The position numbers were made by a program, and so were the translations under genes. Below, piece by piece: positions 1 through 7,220 of a stretch of DNA of 64,000 bases. Source of the DNA: Bacteroidales bacterium (GTDB lineage Bacteria > Bacteroidota > Bacteroidia > Bacteroidales > VadinHA17); NCBI GenBank assembly GCA_016715075.1, contig JADKBK010000012.1, forward strand, positions 124,001 to 188,000, given 5' to 3'. Under the pieces are notes generated by a model. That model made no database searches. It saw only the letters and a program-made list of their open reading frames with translations, and had not been told where the DNA came from. The stretch's first letter is position 1. The number at the start of each line of letters is the position of its first letter.

Positions 1-187
1 AGAGATTCTTATGAATGAGAAAATCAGTGACAGGGATAGTGATCTTATGTCAATCTTTATGACTTGTCTCTAAGAGCTTCAATTAGCCTCATGCTGGCGC
101 GGATTTAGCGAAGCGTAATCCGTCACTTTGCGACCTTCGCGGTTAAAAAATCTTATTTGACAACTTCGCACCAGCCTGCTTATCCTC
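1..187. other. Non-coding left edge with a degraded copy of a dispersed palindromic element
   Basis: No convincing gene is seen here. A hairpin lies at about 100-122 (CGGATT...AATCCG). Bases about 124-150 contain a tttgcg word followed by cgcggttaaaa, which resembles the right arm of the complete inverted-repeat element at 3844-3997. I read this as a half or decayed copy of that element. The window edge prevents knowing what lies to the left. Confidence 0.5.
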
Positions 188-1330
188 TTACCCTAAAACC
201 CGGTCAAGCTTATAGATTCTGAGAGCATTATCCCAGTATACTTTGCTGAGAACCTCCGGCTCCAATCCTATTCCGTCAATTTTCCAGTTGCCCTGAATAG
301 GGGTAGGGTGGTCGAATTGTATATCCTTTGTCTGGAAATAGCGCCAGTGAATGTCATAGAACTTCCTGTCCTCCTCCAGTGTGAAATCTTTACATGGCCC
401 TGCACCCTGAACGTCACAGCCATTCCAGAAAGCCAGATCGGTACCGAACATTATGCGATCCTGGTATTTTGTGAAGAAGTCGTGACCTTCGCTGGCGGGG
501 TGTTTTCCGAGTTCTCCAATCCGTGCTGCAGTATCAAGGGCCAGATTTGGTATCTCATCGAGCCATCTGCCTACCTCTTTAAGGTTTTCTGAATAACCGC
601 CGACATGTACGGAGACAAACTGTAAATTTTTGAATTTCCTGTAGACGTTGCAGGCCTGTTCAAAAAGCTTTTCAATTGGCGGATATTTGCTTTGGTCGGC
701 AAATGACCATTCCGGATGCAGTTTAAGCTCATCCCATCTTTCATTCTCAGAATTCCAGGGCTTGAAGAATGCTACCGGGTCGGCAGTATGAAAAGCCACA
801 GGGATAGCCAGCTTTTCGGCACGCTCCCAGATCGGAAACAGACGGGGATCATCTATTGAAATCAGCTTGCCCTCATGATCTCTGGCTGTAAGTCCCAGTT
901 GTTTAAGGTTTTTAAGTGCAATAGCGCCTGCGTTAACTGCCTTTTCCAGCATATCAGGAGCCTTTTTAAAGAAGTCAGGATCTGTTCCTGCCAGATCCCA
1001 GTCATAGGTATAATGTAGACCCAGTCTGTTTTTGAAGGGTTTTATTGCTTCTATGATCTCATAGAATGCCTTATCTCCGACATACTGGTTAGGATCATCT
1101 CCTGAGATGGAAGCGATCACCACTCCATAGCGGACACTGTTGTCATCCATTACCTCCAGTGCTTTTTTTACCTTGACCGGTGTAACATGAATATGTGCAT
1201 CGATCACTTTACCTCCAGTCATTCTTATCTCCTGTTTAGCCGGGCTTGTACCGCAATCGGTCAATCCTGCGAGTGAAATAGCTGCTGCTCCCATACCTGT
1301 TTTCCTGATAAAATCTCTTCTGTTAATCAT
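188..1330 (-). CDS. Exported amidohydrolase-2 family metal-dependent hydrolase
   Basis: This 380-residue protein belongs to the amidohydrolase 2 (TIM-barrel, PF04909-like) family. Visible metal-site motifs are the N-terminal HxH in IDAHIHVTP, the later AFHTAD and SVHVGG histidines, and the aspartate of FGTDLAF near the C-terminus. The N-terminus INRRDFIRKTGMGAAAIS is a Tat-type signal, and the following LTDC could be a lipobox, so the enzyme probably acts outside the cytoplasm. I chose the ATG at 1330 because it puts NRRDF at the start; the frame stays open 35 residues further upstream but that would run into the neighbouring gene. It follows the nitrilase gene by 11 bases, so the two are probably co-transcribed. 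The substrate cannot be deduced; relatives hydrolyse or decarboxylate cyclic and aromatic acids, lactones or amides. Confidence 0.8.
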   Translation of the reverse strand: MINRRDFIRKTGMGAAAISLAGLTDCGTSPAKQEIRMTGGKVIDAHIHVTPVKVKKALEVMDDNSVRYGVVIASISGDDPNQYVGDKAFYEIIEAIKPFKNRLGLHYTYDWDLAGTDPDFFKKAPDMLEKAVNAGAIALKNLKQLGLTARDHEGKLISIDDPRLFPIWERAEKLAIPVAFHTADPVAFFKPWNSENERWDELKLHPEWSFADQSKYPPIEKLFEQACNVYRKFKNLQFVSVHVGGYSENLKEVGRWLDEIPNLALDTAARIGELGKHPASEGHDFFTKYQDRIMFGTDLAFWNGCDVQGAGPCKDFTLEEDRKFYDIHWRYFQTKDIQFDHPTPIQGNWKIDGIGLEPEVLSKVYWDNALRIYKLDRVLG

Positions 1331-1341
1331 ATTTTTTCTTT

Positions 1342-2697
1342 TTATTCTCCAAGGGTTCCAAAAATATCTGATCTGCGGTCTTTTCTCCAAACACCTTTCC
1401 ATACTCCTCTTCCTGCATTTCCGATCCAATCCCACGGGGGGTTATAATTGAGATCGACTGTGGCGGTAAGCAGAGTGCCCTGTGTACCGCTTTCCTGCAG
1501 AATTTCCCCTGCAGGGTTTACAATTACGCTGTGACCGTCGAAAATATTTGTGATGAAAAAGACACCATTATCAATAGCGCGGCTGCGTGCCGTGACTTTC
1601 CATGATTCAGGTCCCCTGACATCTCCCCAGATAGGGCAGAACAACATTTCGGCACCATTAATTGCGAGCATTCTGGAGATTTCAGGAAAGGCGCTGTCCC
1701 AGCAGATCAGGATCCCGATCCTGCCGAAATCGGTTGTAAAAACAGGGAATGTATTTCCGGGTACAGCTCCCTGCTCAGTCTCGGAATCAGGCAGCTGGAT
1801 CTTTTCATAGATGCCCTGTATTTTTCCCTGGCGGTCATAAAGAACAGCCACATTTTTAAGTGTATCACCAACCCAGCTGTATAAGCCTGATACAATGTAC
1901 ATTTTATACTGCCTGGCTTTTTGTGCCATCATCTTTGAAGCACTTCCGTCCAGTGTGTTGGCTTCAACTTTAGTCATACCCAGTCCGGTATCGCATGTAG
2001 GCCACCCTTCGGGCAGACAAACAATATCACAGCCTTCTTTTCCTGCCTTATCAAGATATTCGCTCATCATGCTGATATTTTTCTCCACAGTCGGTCCATG
2101 GGGTCTGAAATACATTGTAGCGACCTTAACATTACGTGGAGGGTCGGGCTGACAGGCTTCCATGGAGATATCATCCCACCACACTCTTCCTGTACTCCAC
2201 CTGAATTCGAGTGAGATCTCTGCTGAGGTTGCTCCTTCAATAGCCTTTATCTTATCTGAAGCAAGAAACCATCCATCCGATTCCCCGGCAATATCATAAA
2301 TAAAGTTGTAGCCAATCTGTTCCTTCTCCTGCAGCCATCTTACCCTTATCAGAACATTTTTATGGGCCGATTTGATCTTATCAGTTCTGAACCTTGCTGA
2401 GAATAGATATGTCTGGCCTCCTGTTACATTCACTGTCTGAACTGCCCTGCCATGACAATTCGGATTTGAACTCTCCATTTTAAGCCCGAACTGACCGCTG
2501 AACCTGTTGACATCATCAATAACCGTGAGTGGTTGCATAGTCTGAATGGGTCCGGTAATTATCCAGTTTTCAGGTTTTCCGGCAGAAGCCTCAAACCCCG
2601 GGTTCTTTACTAGATTGACTGCACTGATATTATGGGATACAGATAACCATATAATCAGACACATTAATGCACTCTTTATTACCGGGTTTTTTCTCAT
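1342..2697 (-). CDS. Exported carbon-nitrogen hydrolase (nitrilase superfamily) with N-terminal carbohydrate-binding-like domain
   Basis: The 451-residue protein starts with a signal peptide (about residues 1-26). Residues about 28-182 form a beta-sandwich resembling CBM4/9-type modules (NPGFEA near the start, WWDDISME at the end). Residues about 190-445 are a nitrilase-superfamily catalytic domain. The Glu-Lys-Cys triad is visible: E230 in CLPEGW, K299 in YEKIQLP and C332 in ILICWDSAFPE. Members hydrolyse nitriles, amides or N-carbamoyl compounds. An exported enzyme with a sugar-binding-like domain suggests an extracellular amide substrate linked to a glycan, but that is inference. It lies upstream of the amidohydrolase at 188-1330, and a heptamer array sits 30 bases before its start codon. 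Confidence 0.8.
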   Translation of the reverse strand: MRKNPVIKSALMCLIIWLSVSHNISAVNLVKNPGFEASAGKPENWIITGPIQTMQPLTVIDDVNRFSGQFGLKMESSNPNCHGRAVQTVNVTGGQTYLFSARFRTDKIKSAHKNVLIRVRWLQEKEQIGYNFIYDIAGESDGWFLASDKIKAIEGATSAEISLEFRWSTGRVWWDDISMEACQPDPPRNVKVATMYFRPHGPTVEKNISMMSEYLDKAGKEGCDIVCLPEGWPTCDTGLGMTKVEANTLDGSASKMMAQKARQYKMYIVSGLYSWVGDTLKNVAVLYDRQGKIQGIYEKIQLPDSETEQGAVPGNTFPVFTTDFGRIGILICWDSAFPEISRMLAINGAEMLFCPIWGDVRGPESWKVTARSRAIDNGVFFITNIFDGHSVIVNPAGEILQESGTQGTLLTATVDLNYNPPWDWIGNAGRGVWKGVWRKDRRSDIFGTLGE

Positions 2698-2726
2698 AAT
2701 ATTTTCTCTTTTTACTTTTATCTATT

Positions 2727-2796
2727 GTCTTTTGTCTTTTGTCTTTTGTCTTTTGTCTTTTGTCTTTTGTCTTTTGTCTTTTGTCTTTTGTCTCTC
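2727..2796. repeat. Heptanucleotide tandem array (GTCTTTT, about 10 copies)
   Basis: The unit GTCTTTT recurs at 2727, 2734, 2741, 2748, 2755, 2762, 2769, 2776 and 2783 without change, with a partial copy at 2790. The array fills the gap between the NIF3-like stop (2801) and the nitrilase ATG (2697), so it lies in the nitrilase leader or promoter region. Perfect copies imply recent slippage and likely variability between strains. Confidence 0.95.
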
Positions 2797-2800
2797 TCCT

Positions 2801-3730
2801 TTACCCTGTAATCCATTTATAAGTACAACCCTGATTGAAATGAATTGTTTCAATAGCCGGAAATTTTTCCCCGATTATCTTATTAAGCATTCTCATTCCC
2901 ATCTCCTCAGATGTCCCATGGTTAATAATTATCAAAGGATTACCCGTATCAGCGGCATAGGCGGTCTGTGTCCATGTTCTAACCACATCATCAATGGCAA
3001 TGGCGATATCCGGTTTCAGGTCGGCAAATTCCATCGGATCGCAAATACATCCTGTTCCAAGACCCACGCTTTGAACGACCCTCTCCGGATCGCCATAGAA
3101 TGCAACTCCTGGCTGGCCTATTTCAGATAACCTGCCGGCTACATTTTTGGCAAAAACGGCGGCTGTCTGGCTATTGATTTTGTATACATTATAATATGTC
3201 CTTGATCTTATAATGTCCGAGTTGCTGAATCCGAGGAAATTCCCTAAAGCAAACGGAATTCCTTTATCCTTCAGTGCATCCAATGTGTCGTGGTTCCTGA
3301 TTATCACCAGTCCGTTTTCATTTATCCACTTCTTTTTTTTCTCAACCTGCTGAAGGTAAAGTTGTTTTGTATACTCAGGGGAAGAAAAATAGTCTCCTTC
3401 CCTTTCATCGAGGTCCCAGTGAGTATAAAAGGTCGGTTCATGGGTAATTAATACATTTACTCCTGATTCCACTGCCTTTTTACATGTCTTAAAGTCCGAC
3501 ATCCAGCAAGTTCCTATCTTTTTTATAGTAGTTTCAGGATTCCCGATGATAAACCGGTCAACTGTTCTGGGCTTGAGTTGGGTAAGTGAGACGAGAAATT
3601 TCTGGAGTTCTGCAGCGGAAACAGGGTTCAAATTATTTATATTGGCTGCTTGTTCTCCGCTAAGTACTTGTGATGCAGCGATATATCCGCCTGTAAGTGC
3701 TGAAATTCTTATAAAATCTTTCCTTTTCAT
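2801..3730 (-). CDS. Exported NIF3-like dinuclear metal protein
   Basis: The 309-residue protein resembles the NIF3 / GTP cyclohydrolase I type 2-like family. Family signatures include VLITHEPTFYTH (usually a His-His pair, here His-Glu), RNHDTLDA (like HTNLD in the family) and, near the C-terminus, INHGTSEEMGMRML (like GHYxSE). NIF3 proteins are normally cytosolic, but this one begins MKRKDFIRISALTGGYIAAS, a Tat-like leader with only one of the twin arginines. The start at 3730 is chosen because it places KRKDF at the N-terminus; the open frame continues upstream to 3889 into repeat DNA and is unlikely to be coding there. No biochemical role is assigned. Confidence 0.7.
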   Translation of the reverse strand: MKRKDFIRISALTGGYIAASQVLSGEQAANINNLNPVSAAELQKFLVSLTQLKPRTVDRFIIGNPETTIKKIGTCWMSDFKTCKKAVESGVNVLITHEPTFYTHWDLDEREGDYFSSPEYTKQLYLQQVEKKKKWINENGLVIIRNHDTLDALKDKGIPFALGNFLGFSNSDIIRSRTYYNVYKINSQTAAVFAKNVAGRLSEIGQPGVAFYGDPERVVQSVGLGTGCICDPMEFADLKPDIAIAIDDVVRTWTQTAYAADTGNPLIIINHGTSEEMGMRMLNKIIGEKFPAIETIHFNQGCTYKWITG

Positions 3731-3843
3731 AGTAACTGATTTTTTTTGTTCTCCAGATTCAGAAACAGATAGTTTAATGATGCCTGCGTGCCACTTTGAG
3801 CTATCAATTATCTCTTTATGTTTAAAACATTTTAAATTAAACC

Positions 3844-3997
3844 TGGGGCTGTAGAAAAAGTCCAAATCCATTAACCGCAAAGATCGCAAAGCTATTGCGC
3901 AAAGATCGCAAAAACTACATTGTCAATGCTTTATCTTTGCTGACTTTGCGTCATCCCTCGCGTTCTTTGCGGTTAAAAAGACTTTTTCTACAACCCC
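3844..3997. repeat. MITE-like imperfect inverted repeat (CGCAAAG element)
   Basis: The outer arms at 3844-3861 and 3980-3997 are 18 bases long and pair with one mismatch (GGGG...AGTC against GACT...CCCC). Inner arms TTAACCGCAAAGA at 3871-3883 and TCTTTGCGGTTAA at 3964-3976 pair perfectly. The middle repeats the word GCAAAG. No ORF is present. It fills the divergent gap between the NIF3-like gene and the EamA transporter. Degraded copies occur at 124-150 and about 37943-37975. Confidence 0.85.
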
Positions 3998-4118
3998 AAG
4001 AAGAACACTAAGGACTACACAACGGAGGATGAACTTATTCAATCGTCATTAAAACTTTCAATTCGTTACAGAAACAAATATATTGATTATTTTTACTTAT
4101 GGTATCAACTTAAATAAT

Positions 4119-4985
4119 ATGAAAGAAAAGCGTCTCTGGCTTTTTTACGCACTTATAACAACTCTCTTCTGGGGAGTATGGGGAGCCTTCATAGAAATTC
4201 CGGAAAAATCGGGTTTTCCGGCAACCCTGGGATATGTGGTTTGGTCACTTACGATGATACCCTGCTCTCTATTTGCGCTCTCAAGGATAGGATGGAAGCT
4301 TGATCATGACAGGCGCTCTGTCCTTCTTGGTTCCGCAGTTGGTCTGCTTGGTGCAGGAGGTCAGCTTTTCCTGTTTCAGGCCCTGAGGCAGGGTCCTGCA
4401 TATATCGTATTCCCGATAATATCTCTCTACCCGGTGCTGACGATTTTTTTGTCACTTATTTTTCTCAGGGAGCGCACTCATTTCAGGCAATGGACAGGGA
4501 TAATTCTGGCGATAGTAGCCATGTTTTTTCTTTCCAATCCCCAGATTAATCCTGTAAGTTCATCAGCTGGAATTGGTTGGCTGATACTTGCCATCCTTGT
4601 TTTTATTATGTGGGCCCTGCAGGCATATGCAATGAAGTTTTCCAATATCACAATGAAGGCGGAAAGTATCTTCTTCTATATGACAGTCACAGCACTTGTT
4701 CTGGCACCGGTTTCTATAGCAATGACCGACTTTTCTGCAGAAATAAACTGGGGATTCCGGGGTCCGTGGCTGGCCGCCATGATTCAGATCCTTAATGCAA
4801 TAGGTGCCCTGACACTTGTGTATGCTCTCCGCTATGGAAAAGCGATCATAGTTGTGCCAATGACAGGTCTTGCACCTGTCATAACTGTAGTGCTGTCTCT
4901 TATATTCTATGGAGTTGTGCCTGGCGGAATATTATTGACCGGACTGATAATTGCATCAGTTGCTATTGTTTTATTGTCGGAATAA
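4119..4985 (+). CDS. EamA/DMT superfamily transporter
   Basis: About 288 residues forming roughly ten hydrophobic segments in two repeated EamA halves: the first from LFYALITTLFWGVWGAF to about residue 130, the second from GWLILAILVFIMWALQAYAM. The second half contains the usual GALTLVYALRYGKA and VPMTGLAPVITVVLS signatures. Such proteins export or import metabolites such as amino acids or nucleosides, so the substrate is unknown. The ATG at 4119 (MKEKRLW) is preferred over the one at 4083 because the extra 12 residues are not typical. It is divergent from the amidase genes and separated from them by the inverted repeat at 3844-3997. Confidence 0.85.
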   Translation: MKEKRLWLFYALITTLFWGVWGAFIEIPEKSGFPATLGYVVWSLTMIPCSLFALSRIGWKLDHDRRSVLLGSAVGLLGAGGQLFLFQALRQGPAYIVFPIISLYPVLTIFLSLIFLRERTHFRQWTGIILAIVAMFFLSNPQINPVSSSAGIGWLILAILVFIMWALQAYAMKFSNITMKAESIFFYMTVTALVLAPVSIAMTDFSAEINWGFRGPWLAAMIQILNAIGALTLVYALRYGKAIIVVPMTGLAPVITVVLSLIFYGVVPGGILLTGLIIASVAIVLLSE

Positions 4986-5021
4986 CTTATAAAATTGTGT
5001 AATAAACAGATAATAAATTAT

Positions 5022-5171
5022 TAACCACGGAGTTACACGGGGTTTAACACGGAGTTAAACAGAGAGTACAACTCAGAGTAATGTCTAAAGATGTTTATGT
5101 TTTTAACCAACAGTGTTACTCGATGCCTGCCGGCAGGCAGGCGTGAAAACTCAGCGTAACTCTGCGGTTTC
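5022..5171. repeat. Imperfect inverted repeat with GAGTTAC arms
   Basis: The left arm AACCACGGAGTTAC (5023-5036) pairs imperfectly with GTAACTCTGCGGTTT (5156-5170). A perfect 14-base palindrome GCCTGCCGGCAGGC lies inside at 5125-5138. The rest is enriched in acacgg/acagag words. It is non-coding and lies between the EamA gene and the amidohydrolase, so it could act as a terminator or be a relic of a small mobile repeat. Confidence 0.7.
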
Positions 5172-5209
5172 CTGATTTTAAAATTTAACTTATTAATTAT
5201 TATAAGAAT

Positions 5210-6154
5210 ATGGATAAAGAACCTGAAAAAAGTTTTCGCAAGGATAATAAGGGCTCCAGACGGGATTTCCTGTCAAAAGGTACTGTATTGTTAGCCGGAG
5301 GGGCTGCAGCATCTTTTGGGATGCCTGAGATATTTCTGAAAAGCGGCAGAAAAGAGAACCCATCAGGGGATAATGATTCGTATGAGATATTTGATTGTCA
5401 TCTTCACTCACCTGCTGACAGCGGAGAAGAGTGGCAATGGCACAAGGTAACAGAGACTTTTGAGGATTTTACCGGTTATCTTGAAAAAACCGGGGTAAAA
5501 AAGGGTATAATAAACTCTCAAAGAAGCTATGCTATTAAGCCTGAGGAATTTCGTGCAGGGAACCGTGAAGTGGCAAGGAATGTAGAAAAGTATAAGGGCA
5601 GGTTCCTGGGAGCATGCGTTGTTAATCCGCAGTATATTGATGAGGCCTTGAAGGAGATAGAATACTGCCACGATCAGTTAGGATTCGTATGGGTTGGAGA
5701 GTTGTGCAATTACATGATTCCGTACAATTACTCCTTAAAGGAATTTGAGATGCTTGTGAAACATGTAATTAAGTTAAACATGGTTCTTGCCCTCCACACC
5801 GAGCACGGTGAGATGGAGTATGTTACACAGAAATTTCCGGATGCCACTATTGCATTTGCTCACTTCGGGGATGACCACGAGTATGATGATATATTCAAGA
5901 GGATTGATATGGTGGCAAAAAATCCGAATTTTTATCTCGATACATCAGGTTATGGACATGACCGCGTCGGTGTTCTTGAATATGCAGTTAAAAAAATTGG
6001 TCCCGACAGGGTCCTCTTCGGATCCGATTTCAGCATCAATGATCCATCGACTGTCATTGCAAGAATAAAAAATTCATTCCTTTCACCGGAACAAAAGCAA
6101 AAGATTTTCTCAGGGAATCTGCAGAATCTGCTGAAGAAGGTTCAGGTAGTATAG
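5210..6154 (+). CDS. Exported amidohydrolase-2 family hydrolase
   Basis: 314 residues with a Tat-type leader at residues about 16-35 (SRRDFLSKGTVLLAGGAAAS). The catalytic TIM barrel shows FDCHLHSP (HxH), ALHTEHGE, FAHFGDD and FGSDFS, the expected metal ligands and catalytic aspartate of amidohydrolase 2 proteins. It is a distant paralogue of the protein at 188-1330, sharing the exported form. Orientation is the same as the EamA gene upstream but the 224-base gap contains a palindrome, so it probably has its own promoter. Substrate unknown; an extracellular cyclic amide, lactone or acid is plausible given the neighbouring amidases. Confidence 0.78.
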   Translation: MDKEPEKSFRKDNKGSRRDFLSKGTVLLAGGAAASFGMPEIFLKSGRKENPSGDNDSYEIFDCHLHSPADSGEEWQWHKVTETFEDFTGYLEKTGVKKGIINSQRSYAIKPEEFRAGNREVARNVEKYKGRFLGACVVNPQYIDEALKEIEYCHDQLGFVWVGELCNYMIPYNYSLKEFEMLVKHVIKLNMVLALHTEHGEMEYVTQKFPDATIAFAHFGDDHEYDDIFKRIDMVAKNPNFYLDTSGYGHDRVGVLEYAVKKIGPDRVLFGSDFSINDPSTVIARIKNSFLSPEQKQKIFSGNLQNLLKKVQVV

Positions 6155-6197
6155 TTTTATCTGAATATCCGGTTTTTATTGGAGAATAGCTAGCTTC

Positions 6198-7046
6198 TCA
6201 GGTCGGTTCCACATGGATAGTTACCGTCAGGTTCTGATATGTCTGTGTAAGCTCATTTTCTATCTTGTCGCAATATTGATGTGCGCTGCCCACAGATACA
6301 TCTTCAGGTATCTGTATGTGCAGATCTATGAATTTATAGTTCCCTGCAGCCCTTGTCCTGAGGTCATGATAATTTACATCCAGTTTTCTGAGAGTTCCTT
6401 CGAGCTCCTGAATTTCGTCTTCTCCCCATGCTGTATCGAGAAGCGGGGTAAAGGCTTTGCTGAGAAGATGATATGATTCCTTAATAATGAACAGAGCCAC
6501 AAGAATTGCCACTACCGGATCCAGCCAGTTAATCTTTGTAATCAAAATGAGCCCAAGTCCAACAGCCACACCCAGTGAGGTGTAAACATCTGTTTTAAGA
6601 TGTAGAGCGTCGGCCTCCAGAGCTACGGAATTTGTTTCCCTTGCCACCTTGTACAATTTCTTTGAAACAATTGTATTCACAATTGCAGATATAAGCATCA
6701 CTACTGAACCTACAGCTATCGAGTCCAGTTCAATCTGCTCTCCCAGCAGTTTCTTTACCGCTTCAACAATAATCCATATAGCAGCAATAAATATCAGAAT
6801 AGCTTCAATCACTCCCGAAATGTTTTCAACTTTTCCATGTCCATACGGATGCCTTGAATCAGGAGGATTATCCGAAACTCTTACAGAGAAGAATGCAATT
6901 ATTGCGGCAACCAGGTCCATCGAAGAGTGGATGGCTTCAGAAATTATACTTACGGATCCGCTAAGAATTCCTGCTGCAAGTTTCATTATTATCAATAAGG
7001 TATTAGACAATATTGAAAGGCGGGCGATTCTTACTTTAGCGTTCAT
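6198..7046 (-). CDS. Cation diffusion facilitator family transporter, probably zinc
   Basis: 282 residues with about six membrane helices followed by a cytoplasmic domain (about residues 200-282). The intramembrane metal site is seen as HSSMD in TM2 and HLKTD in TM5, an HxxxD/HxxxD pair typical of zinc-transporting CDF proteins. The DSRHPYGHGKVE loop between TM2 and TM3 is a family hallmark. CDF proteins export divalent metal in exchange for protons. It is convergent with the amidohydrolase at 5210 and has no clear functional link to the neighbouring locus. Confidence 0.9.
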   Translation of the reverse strand: MNAKVRIARLSILSNTLLIIMKLAAGILSGSVSIISEAIHSSMDLVAAIIAFFSVRVSDNPPDSRHPYGHGKVENISGVIEAILIFIAAIWIIVEAVKKLLGEQIELDSIAVGSVVMLISAIVNTIVSKKLYKVARETNSVALEADALHLKTDVYTSLGVAVGLGLILITKINWLDPVVAILVALFIIKESYHLLSKAFTPLLDTAWGEDEIQELEGTLRKLDVNYHDLRTRAAGNYKFIDLHIQIPEDVSVGSAHQYCDKIENELTQTYQNLTVTIHVEPT

Positions 7047-7220
7047 GCGATCATCTGGATAATGGAAATATTGGCAAAATTAATGATTTAATACCAAGCA
7101 GACAAAGCCAAAAGAAAAGTAAATACTGGTTAATCATCTCCTCTGATGAAAATCAACAACGATTATTCCATCAGGGAATAAATTCCGTCTGATGTATTTT
7201 AGGGTCAGTACGAACCTGTG

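Noticed and set aside
2546..3130. 194-residue plus-strand ORF across the GTCTTTT array
   Set aside because: It includes the heptamer repeat as a Phe/Leu/Cys-rich peptide and is antisense to the nitrilase and NIF3-like genes.
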